From positions 15,007,388-15,071,387 of the forward strand of contig NC_068980.1 in NCBI RefSeq assembly GCF_016808095.1: DNA of 64,000 bases, written 5' to 3'. Below, one piece after another: positions 1 to 12,800 of the stretch. The position numbers were made by a program, and so were the translations under genes. Origin of the DNA: Vigna angularis. Taxonomy: Eukaryota > Streptophyta > Magnoliopsida > Fabales > Fabaceae. The notes under the pieces were generated by a model that did not search any database, was not told the origin of the DNA, and saw only the letters and a program-made list of their open reading frames with translations. How positions within the stretch are numbered: the stretch's first letter is position 1; each line of letters opens with the position of its first letter.

Positions 1-819
1 ACGAAGTTGATTAGGGTAATATAATACAAGAGTAGCAAAAGAGGTGAAGACCTAATTTATAGTGTTACAAAAAGTTCAAAATAATTGTTTTCCACCCAGC
101 AAGCTGGTTTGGTGACCAGTGTTAGGGGGTTGTCAAAGTGTGTATGCAGTCCATGTTAGATTGTGTCCCACCAGACCGTAAATAATTGAATAGTTGTATC
201 CAAGTGAGGTTACAAATTTTAATTCATTAACATTTGAATCACGAATGCCACACGTGATCAAGAAAAGAGAATAGCCTGTTCCTAGCAGTTCAAATAAATT
301 AAAAAGTAAGCAGACAAATGCTGCCCGATAATGTTCCTAAGATCTGGCCATTTCAACAGCAAATGATGCCTACCTCTCCGCTCCCTAGTAGCACAATACG
401 TCAATACAATGAACAAGCTTTCTGCTAATAATTTACCAATGTTCTCTTTCGATGTCACAATTCAAGCGAACATGGATTGGCTACTGACAGTGAGTGCAAC
501 TGACACATGGGGGTTATGAAGGTATAACGTCATGTCAACACCTTCCACGACAACACAAGTGGACATGACTAAAACTTTAACAGTTGTAAAGGTAAAGAAA
601 GGTCGTCATGTGTCACAAACTTATCAATTTACAGACTTTTATGACCGGATATATTCTGAATAAAAAATTTACAGAGTTCCCACTTTTTATCATATAGTGA
701 AAACCCAGAAAAAAAAAACTATCAATTTGTCAATTAAATGTGGAACATTTCATTGAAAAGAGAACCCTAGAATGAAGGGGAAAAACCTAGTTTAAGCGGC
801 TGTCATCAGCTTCGTGAGG
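1..819. other. non-coding flank downstream of the oxidoreductase gene
   Basis: No convincing reading frame or RNA gene was seen. The stretch is AT-rich and lies 3' of the minus-strand oxidoreductase stop codon, so its right part should contain that gene's 3' UTR and poly(A) site. I could not place a specific signal. Confidence 0.5.
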
Positions 820-3800
820 TCAATCAAATTCCAGAACTATTTTACCTGGAATGAGCTTCTTGTCTTTTGCCTCATGGGCCTCTTTTACTTGTGTTATGGG
901 AAACGTTGTATGCACAGGTATCTTCATCTTCCCAGCTTCACATAGCTTTCGAATCTCATTTAAACCGTCTGAGTCAGCCCTCATGTATGTCCATGAGTAT
1001 TCTGTAATCACAATGAACGAAGGCGATTTGGCTTCACATGTTTTTTTTAAAATAAAAAACTTGGACAGGAATTTGTCAGTACAGGTTAAAACAAGGAAAT
1101 AAACACCACCCTTGGTTTCTAACTTACACCAACGACAATTTAAATTAAAATCAGAAGGGAATACCAAGCACAAAAAAATTAGACTGTTAAATCAAAATGT
1201 GTTTTCGCTTTTTCTACAAGGTGGAGATGCGAGACAGGACTTGACTACATGATATGTTTAATTCTGCTTCATTTACATAACAAGCATCAAGAAAGCTTGA
1301 TGTCAATCTCGCAAGCCAAAATTGTCGTTCATCTAATAGATCCCTATTTCATTCCAAAAAGAATGCAAAGATATCATTTATGAATATCTGATATCTAGAA
1401 AAACCTGAAGCTGAAAGGTTTTAGAGAGGCTTAATCTGGCTATCCTCTTATATATGTCATCATAATTAAGATGCCTTTTTAAGTTGCATGACACATTTAG
1501 CAACCAAAAAGTACGTGCAAAGTTTTAGCATGCTAGTAAATATCTTCTATTTTTGTTGTTTCATTCAGGCGAATAATAGAAGATCGTATCATAGAGATAC
1601 CAATGTCTACTGACATGACAAAAATACTTCGTTGATTTTTTCATTCAAGTCTCAATGGCTATTTCCTTCTAAATCAAGTCACCTGACTACAAGGCCTTTA
1701 GTTGGGTTATGCCTATCTTGATTTCTTTGCTGGAAGTTTAAAAGTTTAATTCTAAGACAAAGAATAATTGTATAATAATAAAGATTGTAGCAGCTTGCAT
1801 ACCATTGGTTTCTGCGTAGATGATATACCAGACGCATAGAGTACAAGGAAATTACAGCAGAACCCATTTTCAAAATTTATATTCCTTTCATTAAGTTTTG
1901 TTCAGCTCCAAATTTTATCAATGCTTGAGTTCTACTTAGGTGATGTAGATAATCTGCAGAGTACGGATATAGAGGTGGAAAATAAAACATGTGTCATATA
2001 AGGACAAAAGGATGAAACTGCTAATCATTTGTTTTTCAGTTGTAGGATGGCTGCACAATATGGAAAATGTGACTCCTGGTTGGGAATCTTCTCTGTACAT
2101 CATAACACAGCAGAAATACATTTCTGCCAATTTGAGCAACCAGGAATGAACAACAAATACAATACATTATGGAGATGTATGTGGAAATATGGAACATGTG
2201 TGATTCCTAGTTGGGAATCTTATCTATACAGCAGAAATACATTTCTGCCAATTTGAGCAACCAGTAATGAACAACAAATGCAATACATTATAGTGATGTA
2301 TGTGGGTAGTGGTACTGTGGAGTATTTGAATCACAGGAACAATGTCATACATAGGTTGTCAAAAGTAGATGTTCAGGAAGTATTTACTCTAGCACAACTC
2401 AAAGCTTGGGTCAGAATCACACATAAATATCCAAGGGCAACTTTCTCGTATTCCAACTGGTCTGAGTCCAACGATTTGCTTAAAATCTTTAAGTAAAAAG
2501 AGAAAATAGGAATCTTGTGTTAAGTACAACAATGGGGAGAAATTGTATGGATATGTTATAACAGTCTATGAATAGATAATACTTTTTCGCTACGTAGTTT
2601 TTGGCTTTGTTTTTTGCAAGACTACTGGAGGGTACAGGGACATCAAAATCAAAGTATGCAGAGATCCAGAACTAGAAGTGTTCTTGGAAAAGAATAGAAC
2701 GTGAACAAGTCAGAGGCAGAAAAGGTGCGAGTGGCAACAGTTGTACTCACTTGAACTAGAGGAGATAATATCATCATGATGCATCTATTTTACTTAAATC
2801 AGGACTCTTTACTATTCTATTAATGTATTTTGTATCTTGGAATCGGTTCCTGTACCATAGGTTTTGTTTTCTGAATTGGTGGACTTGTGTTGTTCTGGGG
2901 TTGAAGATAGTCAGAATTAAAAAGGTTTGTCTCAGTAGGTTTTTGCAGGGAAAGATGCCATAAGGTGGCATTTATCTTTTCTTTTATTATTTTGTATATG
3001 CCGCTCTTTAAATATAGGTTGGGACAACCCAATTGCCTTGTTTAAATATATTTGTCTTGCAGACAAAAAAAAACATAATATATAATCTTTTAACTCCACC
3101 TCAGCCATTCACTCCTTTAGCCTATAGTGGACTATAGACGATGAGAGAGGATTGGCATAAAATGTACATTAGGCTTGGCAAAAAGACAAAGTTTGTTTGC
3201 ACAAACTTCCTCACAAACACTTTTAGGAGAAAAAAAATAAGAAAACAATGAAATATGTTTTCTCCATAAACTAAAATTAGCTTATGTTTTCTCCACAAAC
3301 TTCCTCACAAACACTTTAAAAGATTAACTTACATGAGCTAATTTTAGTTTATGAAAACAATTTTGTTTCTTTTTTTCTCTTCTAGATGTGCTTAGATAGA
3401 AGTCTATCAAAAAAGGCCAAATGTGTGATACATATCCGTTATTTATGTCAATTATGTTAGTAATAAGACAGATAAGACTTTGTTGCTGTTGTTGTACGTT
3501 AGTACCAATTAAGTTAGGTTAGTTAACAAAATAAAGGGTTTCTGTTAGAAAAAATGGAAATGGGCTTGCAACTATGTAGGCCCATTAAGGTGGGTCAGTT
3601 ATGACCAGTAGTTTCCTACAAATACGAATAACTAAAAGCAGTTCAGAGAACTTTTGTCCTTGAGAAAGCAGTGTAAGGAGTAGATCCAGACCTCTTGAAA
3701 TATCTAGAATCTTGTTCTTCTTAGGGGCTTTCTTCCCTAATTTCATTCAATAAAAACTGTCCTTTCTCATGTTATGATACAAGTTCTATCAATGGGTACA

Positions 3801-6800
3801 TGAGCAATTGAGCCCAGAGTTGTGGATGCATTAAGGACAGATTGGTTAGAGCGTTCTTGATTGGAAATCTGCGAAGGGAACATCATGGTGTCAAATCAGC
3901 TTGAAGCAAGAATAAAAGACATGCGGCACCAAAATGAAAAGATGACACCTCAAACATGCTACAATTGGAATCATTGGGGGCAGGGAATAGAATCTTCGAA
4001 GGAGATGAAGAAATAACTCTGGCAAAAAGTACAGGTGATCCTCTACGTATGAAAAGATCATGTTAGCTAAGGGAAGTAGGAGTTTCAATAGGTGGATGGA
4101 AAAGTCACAAATTGTGTTTCCAATATTTATGGAACAGGTATCAGCAATAAAGAGCAAAGTGTGAGCAATATTTCATGTTGGATGAAGAAAATAGAAGTGA
4201 AGATGAAAATCAAGAGCAAAGAAAAGACACGGTGGAAAGAATAGTTAGTGGATGGACCTAGAAAAAAAAAAAAAAGAATAGCAACAAAAGGACAATCAAA
4301 GGGAGAAAAAGCGGCTGGAGAAATGAGGAAATTGCAGTTAAGAGCCACTAGAATCATATTCCATCATTGAAGGTGAAGAACTGGAATCCTGGAGAAAGAA
4401 ATGGTGTTTTTTCTTTTTCAGAATTAACAAATTCAACCCTATACAAAAAAATGGGAAAAAGAAAAGAAAACAGGAAGTCACAGTAACTGAGTATTCCCGA
4501 CATCCTAGTCAACCAGACCCAACAGAATAAGATAGATGACCTTCATAACCTTCAGCTGTAAGGCTGCAACTACAACACTCAGTTTCAATCGTAAAAAAAA
4601 TGCTTCAGAAAACAGTCTTAGACATGAATGGCTACAATCACATTTGTATTTAACCTAGGAGGATTAGAAGTTAACTTTGGTCTTGCTGACTTGGTCACTG
4701 CCATGATTCTGTCATCAACAAGAACACCAGTGGAACTTTATTTCAGCATTCAGAAGCAGTTCACCTTGAGGAAACGGTGAAATTTTAGGTGAGAGTATGA
4801 TAGATACCCATTAATTAGTTTTTTAGTGATTAGCTAAGTTAGTCAAAGAGATACACAAGCTTATGTTAGAAAGAATAGATTTGCAATGTAACTAATTAAG
4901 CCAGTCAAGCATCGTTTTCATTTATCAACTGTAGACCAGTAGCTACCTAGGGGATTCTGTGATCGGAAAGCAGTACAAGGAGTGGATCTATACCTCTTGA
5001 AATATTTGGAATTACATATAAATTCATAGGTTTCACCGACGTTTCTTTCAATAAAAAACCCATTTCTTTTTGCTGTTATAATACCAGTCCAATCAATGTC
5101 AAACAGAAGATAGAAATTTCAAAGGAAAAGAAGTAACATACTTCAAGGTTATCAAAGCAAAATAATGTGATAGTCTGGACATTTCTACCTATTCCACGAG
5201 TGCACCGGTATAGAAGCTGTTTATTCAATAAAAGAGCTGTAGCTGCTGGAAGCCCAATAGCAAGTCCATACCTATCAGCCAATGATGCTGCCTCCCCCTT
5301 CAATGAAATAGCAAACATAGGAGATTGAAGCAAAGACATTGCTTTTTAAGAAAAACATGTAAAAGGTCACTCTGCCAATGAACTGAATACAACTGCAAGT
5401 GTGATAAGGATGAAAAAGGTAATAAACTTTCATATCCTACCTGAAGGGTCATGTAATGTCCACCTCGTTTCAGAAAATTAATGCCTATACGTTCTGTCTC
5501 TGACACACCAATAGTATCCAAAACAGCATCAAACTTCCCTTTTACAGCCAATTCAACATCCTGTCGATCCAGCATTAAGTTAAAAGAAAACAACTGATTT
5601 TCATATACATGTCTTGGATTTCATTTGGGCTTCGGTTTTATGTTAATTATTAGTATTAATGATAGGTTTCTTGGAAGAGAAACCCACTCTCAACACACTC
5701 ACACACAAAAAATCAACAGTAAGTGTATCGAAAAGAATATTATGTATTGTATTGTCTCAACATTCATGTACAAACAGAGCTCTAGGGAGCCTAATCCCCC
5801 TCCCAGGACAATGGGTCCTGCTACTATCAACAAAGAATATACTCAACACCCTTTTCCTAACCCCCATTCTGCCTTATATAGAGATTATACATCCTGCCCT
5901 GCCTAACTGCTAAACAGTTAGGAAACCGTTAGGCAATTAATGTTTCTTCCTCCTAGTATATACTTTCCACTCTCTAACAATACCCGCCGTTGGATGTACA
6001 ACCTTGTTCCCAAGGTTGAATTCTGGACACTGATCTTGGATCATGGATACATCTTCCCAAGTTGTCCCATCTCTTCCACCTTCTTGCCACTCCACCAAAA
6101 CTTGTGGCACCAGATCCTCTCCTTGCTATTTCTGCCTCTTATCCAAGACTCGAAGAGGCCAAAAAGTTGGCCCATCTGCTTGCAAATAGGGGGCAGCTCC
6201 ACATACTGAGTACCCACCGCCTTCTTTAATTGTGAAATATGAAATACCGGATGAATCCGGGCCGTTTATGGTAATTGTAGCTTAAATGCAACCTCCCCCA
6301 CCTATTGTAGCACTTTAAAGGGCCCAAAAGATCTTTCTGCCAACTTGGGGTGCAGTCGAGCAGCCATGGACGTTTGTCAGTGAGGTCTTATGTTACGGTA
6401 TAAGGTAGGGGGTAATAATAAGGTTTGGAAAGTATATGAGAAGGAGAAGGAAGGTAGGAGGGAAGTGAGGCCGAATGGTATTGACCATAAAGGCCGAACG
6501 GTCGCCGAACGGTGGAAGGCGTGAAGAGGTCTAGCCGAACGGTGGAATGTGGTAAAGAGTTGAAGCTAAACGGTAGGAGGCATGGGGAAGCAAGCCGAAC
6601 GGAGGAAGGCGAGGAGCGAGCAGGCCGAACGGAGGAAGGCGAGGAGCGACCAGGCCGAACGTGGAAGGCAGGGAGTGAGTAGGCCGAACAGTGGAAGGCA
6701 GATAACGAGCAGACCGAACGGTGGAAGGCAGGGAGCGAGCAAGTCGAACGGTGGACAAGGGGAGAGCGACCAGGCCGAACGATGGGAAGCAGCGAAGGAC

Positions 6801-9800
6801 TTGAGCCGAACGGTTAAAGAGCTACATCCTAACTGTCACAGCTGTTAGGATGGGTGGGAACTAATTACAGTAAAGGGAGCTATATTTGAGGAGAATATTC
6901 AGTATAAGATAATTAGAGTAAATAAATATATATTCCAGGGAAATATACAATATAATATATTTATAATTAATGATATATGCTAGGGAAATATACGGGATAT
7001 AGGGATATTTATATTAAATATAAATATATTCTAGGGAGATATTTAGTATGAGATGAGCAGGAAACAATTAGTATAAATAAAGCTAGAATCTAGGGTTAAG
7101 GGTATGCTTTTGATTATTGAGTTTGGTTGACAGGCGACTATGCATCCTGTGAGGGAGGTTATGCTCCCAAGTAATTGAAGGAGGTTATGCTCCCAATTAT
7201 TGTTTATTCAGATATTATCATCAATAAAATAGATTCATTCGTTCATTATCATTCATTCTTTAGCTTTATTGCCTATCGTGTTCGTGGATCGTTACGTATC
7301 GACTTCAAGTACGTAACATCTTATCTTCAAATACACCCAATCGTCTACCTTAATATCTCCCGGCCTCCTCCTTCTGTTAGCATACTTTGTCATCATATCC
7401 TGGGCTCGATTCAAATGAAACCTCTATTGCGTCAAAGCTTCGTCACGTGTCATCAAATCTTGGGCTACCGCCTCCACTGATGTTTCACCGGGTATGAACC
7501 TGTTCATAGAGGGGGGAGCTCTCCCATATACCGTCTCAAAAAGGGAGTACATTTCGCTGCACTGTGGTAACTAGTGTTGTACCAATACTCTGCCCAAGGT
7601 AACATTATACTCCAGTTTTTAGGCTGCTCCGAGCAGAAACATCGCAAATACCCTTTTAGTATTATGTTCAGCACTTCCATCTAGCCGTCTGTTTCCGGAT
7701 GATAGGCAGTACTCATCTTCAACTGCGTGCCTTGCATTCTGAAAATTTCCCTACAAAACACACTCAAGAAGATGGGGTCACGATCACTGACAATGGATAA
7801 TGGCACCCCGTGCAACCTTATCACCTCCTTAACGAAGACTTCGGCCACCGTGCATGCAGAGTAAGGGTGTTTCAATGGCAAGAAGTGCCCATACTTGTTG
7901 AGGCGATCCACCACCACCAGCACCGCATCATACCCCTGAGACTTTGGCAATTTCACAATGAAGTCCATACTCACCTCTTCCCAAATCGCATGGGGTACGG
8001 GTAACGACTGCAACAACCCCTGAGGCGATGACGCCAAATATTTGTGTTTCTGGCATGTCAAGCATCGTGTCACAAAATCAATCACCATTTGCTTCATTCC
8101 TATCCAGAAAAGTGATTGTGCGATTCTTCGGTAAGTACGGTATACACTCGAGTGCCCCCATGTGCTAGTGGAATGGAACTCCGCCAAGATCTTTGGTATC
8201 CAGGCTGACTTGGCTGACAACACTAGCCTTCCTTTATGGTGCAACCTACCCTGTTCCATAGTATATGCTGGATGAGCATCTGGATTTTTTTCAATCTCGT
8301 CTCGAATCTTCCCCAAAACTTCATCCTCCTCTACTTCCCTTAATACCTCTTCAAAATCTTGCCAATATGGCCTCCCTACTATCTTCAATTCCTTGTTCCC
8401 TTCCCCCTTGTCCTCCTTATCCTCCCCTTTTCTAGACAAAGCGTCAGCAACCCGATTTGTTGCCCCTGGTTTATACTGGATCTCGAAATCATATCCTAAC
8501 AACTTAGCAAGCCAGTTTTGTTGATTCTGAGTTGTTATTCTTTGCTCGAGGAAATATTTGAGACGTCTTTGGTCTGTATGAACGACGAACTTCTGTCCCA
8601 ACAAATACGGCCTCCAATTTTGTATTGCCATCACCAATGCCATGAGTTCCTTCCTTGCATCAACACCGCCCCCACTCCCCCTCCAGATGCGTCACACTCT
8701 ATATGGAAGGGTTGCTCAAAATCTAGCAGCACCAGTACTGGAGAAGTGGTTATCAAACACTTTAATCTGTCCATGGCCTCCTTCGCCTTACTTGACCACT
8801 GAAATTGCCCTTTTCTCAACAACTCCGTCAATGGTTTGGCCACTTTTCCATAGTCCTTCACAAAGCGCCTGTAATACCCAGTGAGGCCCAAAAAACCTCT
8901 CAGTGCCTTCAGCATTTTCGGTTCCTCCCATTCAAGCACTGCTCGAATCTTTTCTGGATCCATTTCCACCCCTCTAGCAGATATTAAGTGACCCAGATAT
9001 CCAATCTCCTCCTTGCCAAACTCGCATTTCTTCTTGTTGGCCACCCACCTATTCTGCCTAAGCACCCCCAAAACCTGTCCCACTTGTTGCACATGTTCTC
9101 CCCAACTCTGGCTGTAAATGAGGATGTCATCAAAGAACACCAGCACAAATCTCCTCAAAAATGGTTGCAGCAAACTGTTCATGGCGCTCTGAAATGTCGC
9201 TGGGGCATTAGTGAGCCCGAAAGGCATCACTAGAAACTCATAGTGGCCCTAATGAGTGCGGCAAGCTGTCTTGGGAATATCATCCTCCTCCATCCTGATT
9301 TGATGGTACCCTGCTTTTAAATCCACTTTCGAAAAATACCTTGCCCCTCCTAATTCATCCAAGAGTTCCTCAATGACTGGAATGGGGAACTTGTCTGGGA
9401 TCGTCGCTCTATTCAAAGCCCGGTAATCCACGCAGAACCTCCAACTCCCATCTTTTTTCTTTACTAATATAATGGGGCTCGAGTAAGGACTAGTACTCGG
9501 CCTAATGATTCCTGCTCTCAACATCTCCTCCACCTGTCTATCAATTTCCCCTTTCATCAAATAGGGATATCTATAGGGTCGAACATTCACCGGGTCTGCT
9601 CCCTCTCTCAAAGTAATTTGATGCTTTTTGTCTCTGTCAGGTGGCAACCCCTTTGGCTCACAGAACACCTCTACATGCTCCTCTAAAACCTGCTCCAACT
9701 CCTCCTTCTGCTTCCGGGACAAGCCAGATTCTCCCCTATCATTTCGCCCTAGTCCTCTGCTCTCTAAACTCCAAATCAGAGCCCAGGTTTCCACCTCGTT

Positions 9801-12800
9801 CATCTTTAATAAGGTCTCCGGTTCAACCAGCCTCCTTTCCAAAGTGGGGTTCCCCTTAATGACCACTTTTTTGCCCCCGTGTTTGAAGGACATAGTCAAC
9901 TCACCCCAATTTAGTGAGATCTTCCCGAGTTTAGCCAACCATTCCACTCCCAGAATCATAACTACTCCCCCTAATTCAAACAAGTAGAATTTCTTAGCTA
10001 TCTCCGTCCCTCCCACTTGGACTATCACCTTGGGACAACACCCTCTGGTTTTCTTCTTCTGTCCATCCTCCAAACTGACTTGATATGTCCATCCTCCTGG
10101 TCTAGCTTCAGCTCTTCTACCAAACTCCTGCTGATAAAATTGTGGCTTGTGCCACTATCTATGAGAATCAGCACCGCCTTCTTCCCCACTCTCCCTTGCA
10201 ACTTCATCGTCTTTGGCTGGGTAAGCCCACTGGCAGAAAAAAACAATAACTCCATTGGTTTCTACTCCACTTCTCCCGTCTCTGCTTTTGCGTCCTCCTC
10301 TACATCCTCAGACAATAACACTACACGTAAGCTCCTCTCAGGGCAATGGTGCCCTGGGTTGAAAGGTCCCCCACAACGAAAGCACCTCCCTTCCTTTCGT
10401 CGTTTCATAAATTCTGGATAGGGAAGGTTTCTTGAGTTTCTTCCCCTATTGTCACCTCCGACGAGATTTCCGCCTCTCATCGCACTACTTCCCGCCGCTC
10501 CGTCCTTCCTCACCGAACCTACGCTCTCCGCTGCGCTCGTTCTCCCTGGGTTACTCCTGATCGGTTCAATCCTCGTTACAATAGCTCCTCCTCCAGTCGT
10601 TCGACCCTAAGATTGTGAATTCTTGGTGGTTGTCCACCCACTCATGCTCATCCCGCGTTGGGCTTCTTCGTCATCCCGCGAAATCTTCATCGCCGTCATC
10701 AAATTTTGAGGGTCATGGGGTCTAATTAGACACCGCAACTCTTCTCGTAGGCTCGCCAGAAAGTACCCTAATAATTGGTTATCGGAAAACGCTTTCGTCT
10801 GTCCAACCAACACCTCGAAGTCACGCACATACTCCTCCATCGTGCCCGTTTGCTTTACCGCCGCCATCCTTTCAAAGATTCCGCCTCGATTGCGACTCTA
10901 AAATCTGATCACCATAGCCTCCTTGAGCCCCTCCCAAGATCGGTCTCGCACCTTCTCCTTCCAGAACTTGAACCACTAACCGGCACTTCCTTCCATGCTG
11001 ATGTACGCTAGTTCAACCTTCTCCTCCTCCATCACCTTTTGAATCTCAAAGAACTTATCTGCCCGGTTAATCCAGTTCAGCGGGTATGGACCTTCAAACG
11101 TGGGTAATTCCACCCTTCTCCGCCAATTTGGTTGCCCCCCTGATCGTTCCCCGTCTCTCTCTCCATCCCGATTATCACTACGATCTCTCTTATTGTCATT
11201 CACTGACCCCTGACTCCCATCGGAGTTCCCCTCGATCTATTTGTTTTGCGCGCCCATGATTCTCATCAATTCTTGAATGACTCTGCGCATCGCTATGGAA
11301 TCTTGACGATTTGCCGCTAACTTCGCCTTCAACCCATCCACGACCATCTCAATGTGTTCCAATCGCCCCTCTACTACGTTCACTTGCCCCTCCATTTCTG
11401 CTCTTCATGTCCAATTGCGATCCGGCAGGTCGGACGAATTGATAGGTTTCTTGGAAGAGAAATCCACTCTCAACACACTCACACAAAGAAAATCAACAGT
11501 AAGTGTATCGAAAAAAATATTATGTATTGTATTGTCTCAACATTCATGTACAAACAGAGCTCTAGGGAGCCTAATCCCCCTCCCATGACAATGGGTCCTA
11601 CTACTATCAACAAAGAATATACTCAACACCCCTTTCCTAACCCCATTCTGCCTTGTATACAGATTATACATCCTGCTCTGCCTAACTGCTAAACAATTAG
11701 GAAACCGTTAGGCAATTAATGTTTCTTCCTCCTAGTATATACTTTCCACTCTCTAACAATTAAGGTAATGGATTTAAGTCTAATTCAACCCTACAAAATT
11801 GGCTCTATAAGGTGAGTCTTGCCCCCAACTTATATATTATAGTTTGATCTTATATCTAGTCAATGTAGATCTCCAAGACACCCCCTCACGCTGAGAACAT
11901 CAAGCATGAGAATCGAGGGGACCCAATAACGAGTGGCATGATAATTCCAAATCTCAAATACGATAGACTCTTATGGCTCATATACCATATTAAGGTAGTG
12001 GATTTAAGCCAAAAAGCCATAAGGTGAGGTTTATCTCCACTTATATGTTATAATTTAGTTTTATCTCTAATCGATGTGAGATCCCACAATAATTAGGTCT
12101 TATTGGCTCATATACTAATACTCAAATTTCACTTATGATAGTATTAGGGAATAGAGTCTCAATCCTTATGGGATTAAGATTTATTTGTATTTCTTAGAGA
12201 AAAAGTTAAATTAAGATAAGACCTTAGCTGCCATTGCTCTTTGATATAATTCTTTATTGAACAATTAATTTAAATAGATATCTCATTTATATTAGTAGTC
12301 ACTAATTGCCCCCTAAGTTCTCACTTATCAACATTTATAATTATTTTCACTAACTTCAAACTTAATACTAAAAATTGTTTTGAAAAGAAAAAAGAAATCA
12401 TCTTACTAATGACCACATGGCAACAGCCATTTTCCACATTCATCAAATGGCAACTATTTTCTGTTTTAAAATCTGATAGGTTCCTGCATATGAAACGTAA
12501 CTATGAACACTAACAGTAGGTAGAAACAGTAAAGAAAGAATGAGTTCTATTATTCACAGCAATAGAATTCTCTTTACAAAGAATGGTTGGGAGCATAACT
12601 TCCCTAGTTGGGAGCATAACCTCCCTCACAGGACCCAAAAGTGCTTGTCTTTACAATCCAATTCCAAAAACTCCCCTCTAACAACATAACAGAGTACTAT
12701 TTATACAATTCCTCTTTCTTCTATCCTAAACCCATTACCCATTATATCCTCTCACCCTATATCCTATCAAAATCTCTATTTTACTTCATTTTCTACCATC

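Larger units (their letters stand above)
5660..11758 (-). mobile_element. Ty3 chromovirus (Reina-like) LTR retrotransposon, inserted in intron 4
   Basis: Bounded by LTRs at 5660-5979 and 11440-11758 (TG..CA) and by a perfect 5-bp duplication ATTAA at 5655-5659 and 11759-11763. Coding order on the minus strand is gag, zinc knuckle, protease, RT, RNase H, integrase, chromodomain, so the 5' LTR is the right-hand one. Removing the nested solo LTR and its TSD leaves about 5.17 kb. That size, the short LTRs and the chromodomain fit the Reina clade. The LTRs differ by about 11 substitutions and one indel (about 3.5%), so the insertion is fairly recent. Several stops break the polyprotein. The standard initiator-methionine tRNA primer site was not recognised next to the 5' LTR. 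Confidence 0.93.

Noticed and set aside
6531..6848. Repetitive Arg/Pro or Glu/Arg-rich frames of about 75-88 codons
   Set aside because: They arise from the 30-bp minisatellite being divisible by three, not from a real repeat protein.
7810..10421. Several plus-strand frames across 7.8-10.4 kb
   Set aside because: They are antisense shadows of the chromovirus polyprotein, whose minus-strand motifs are clear.
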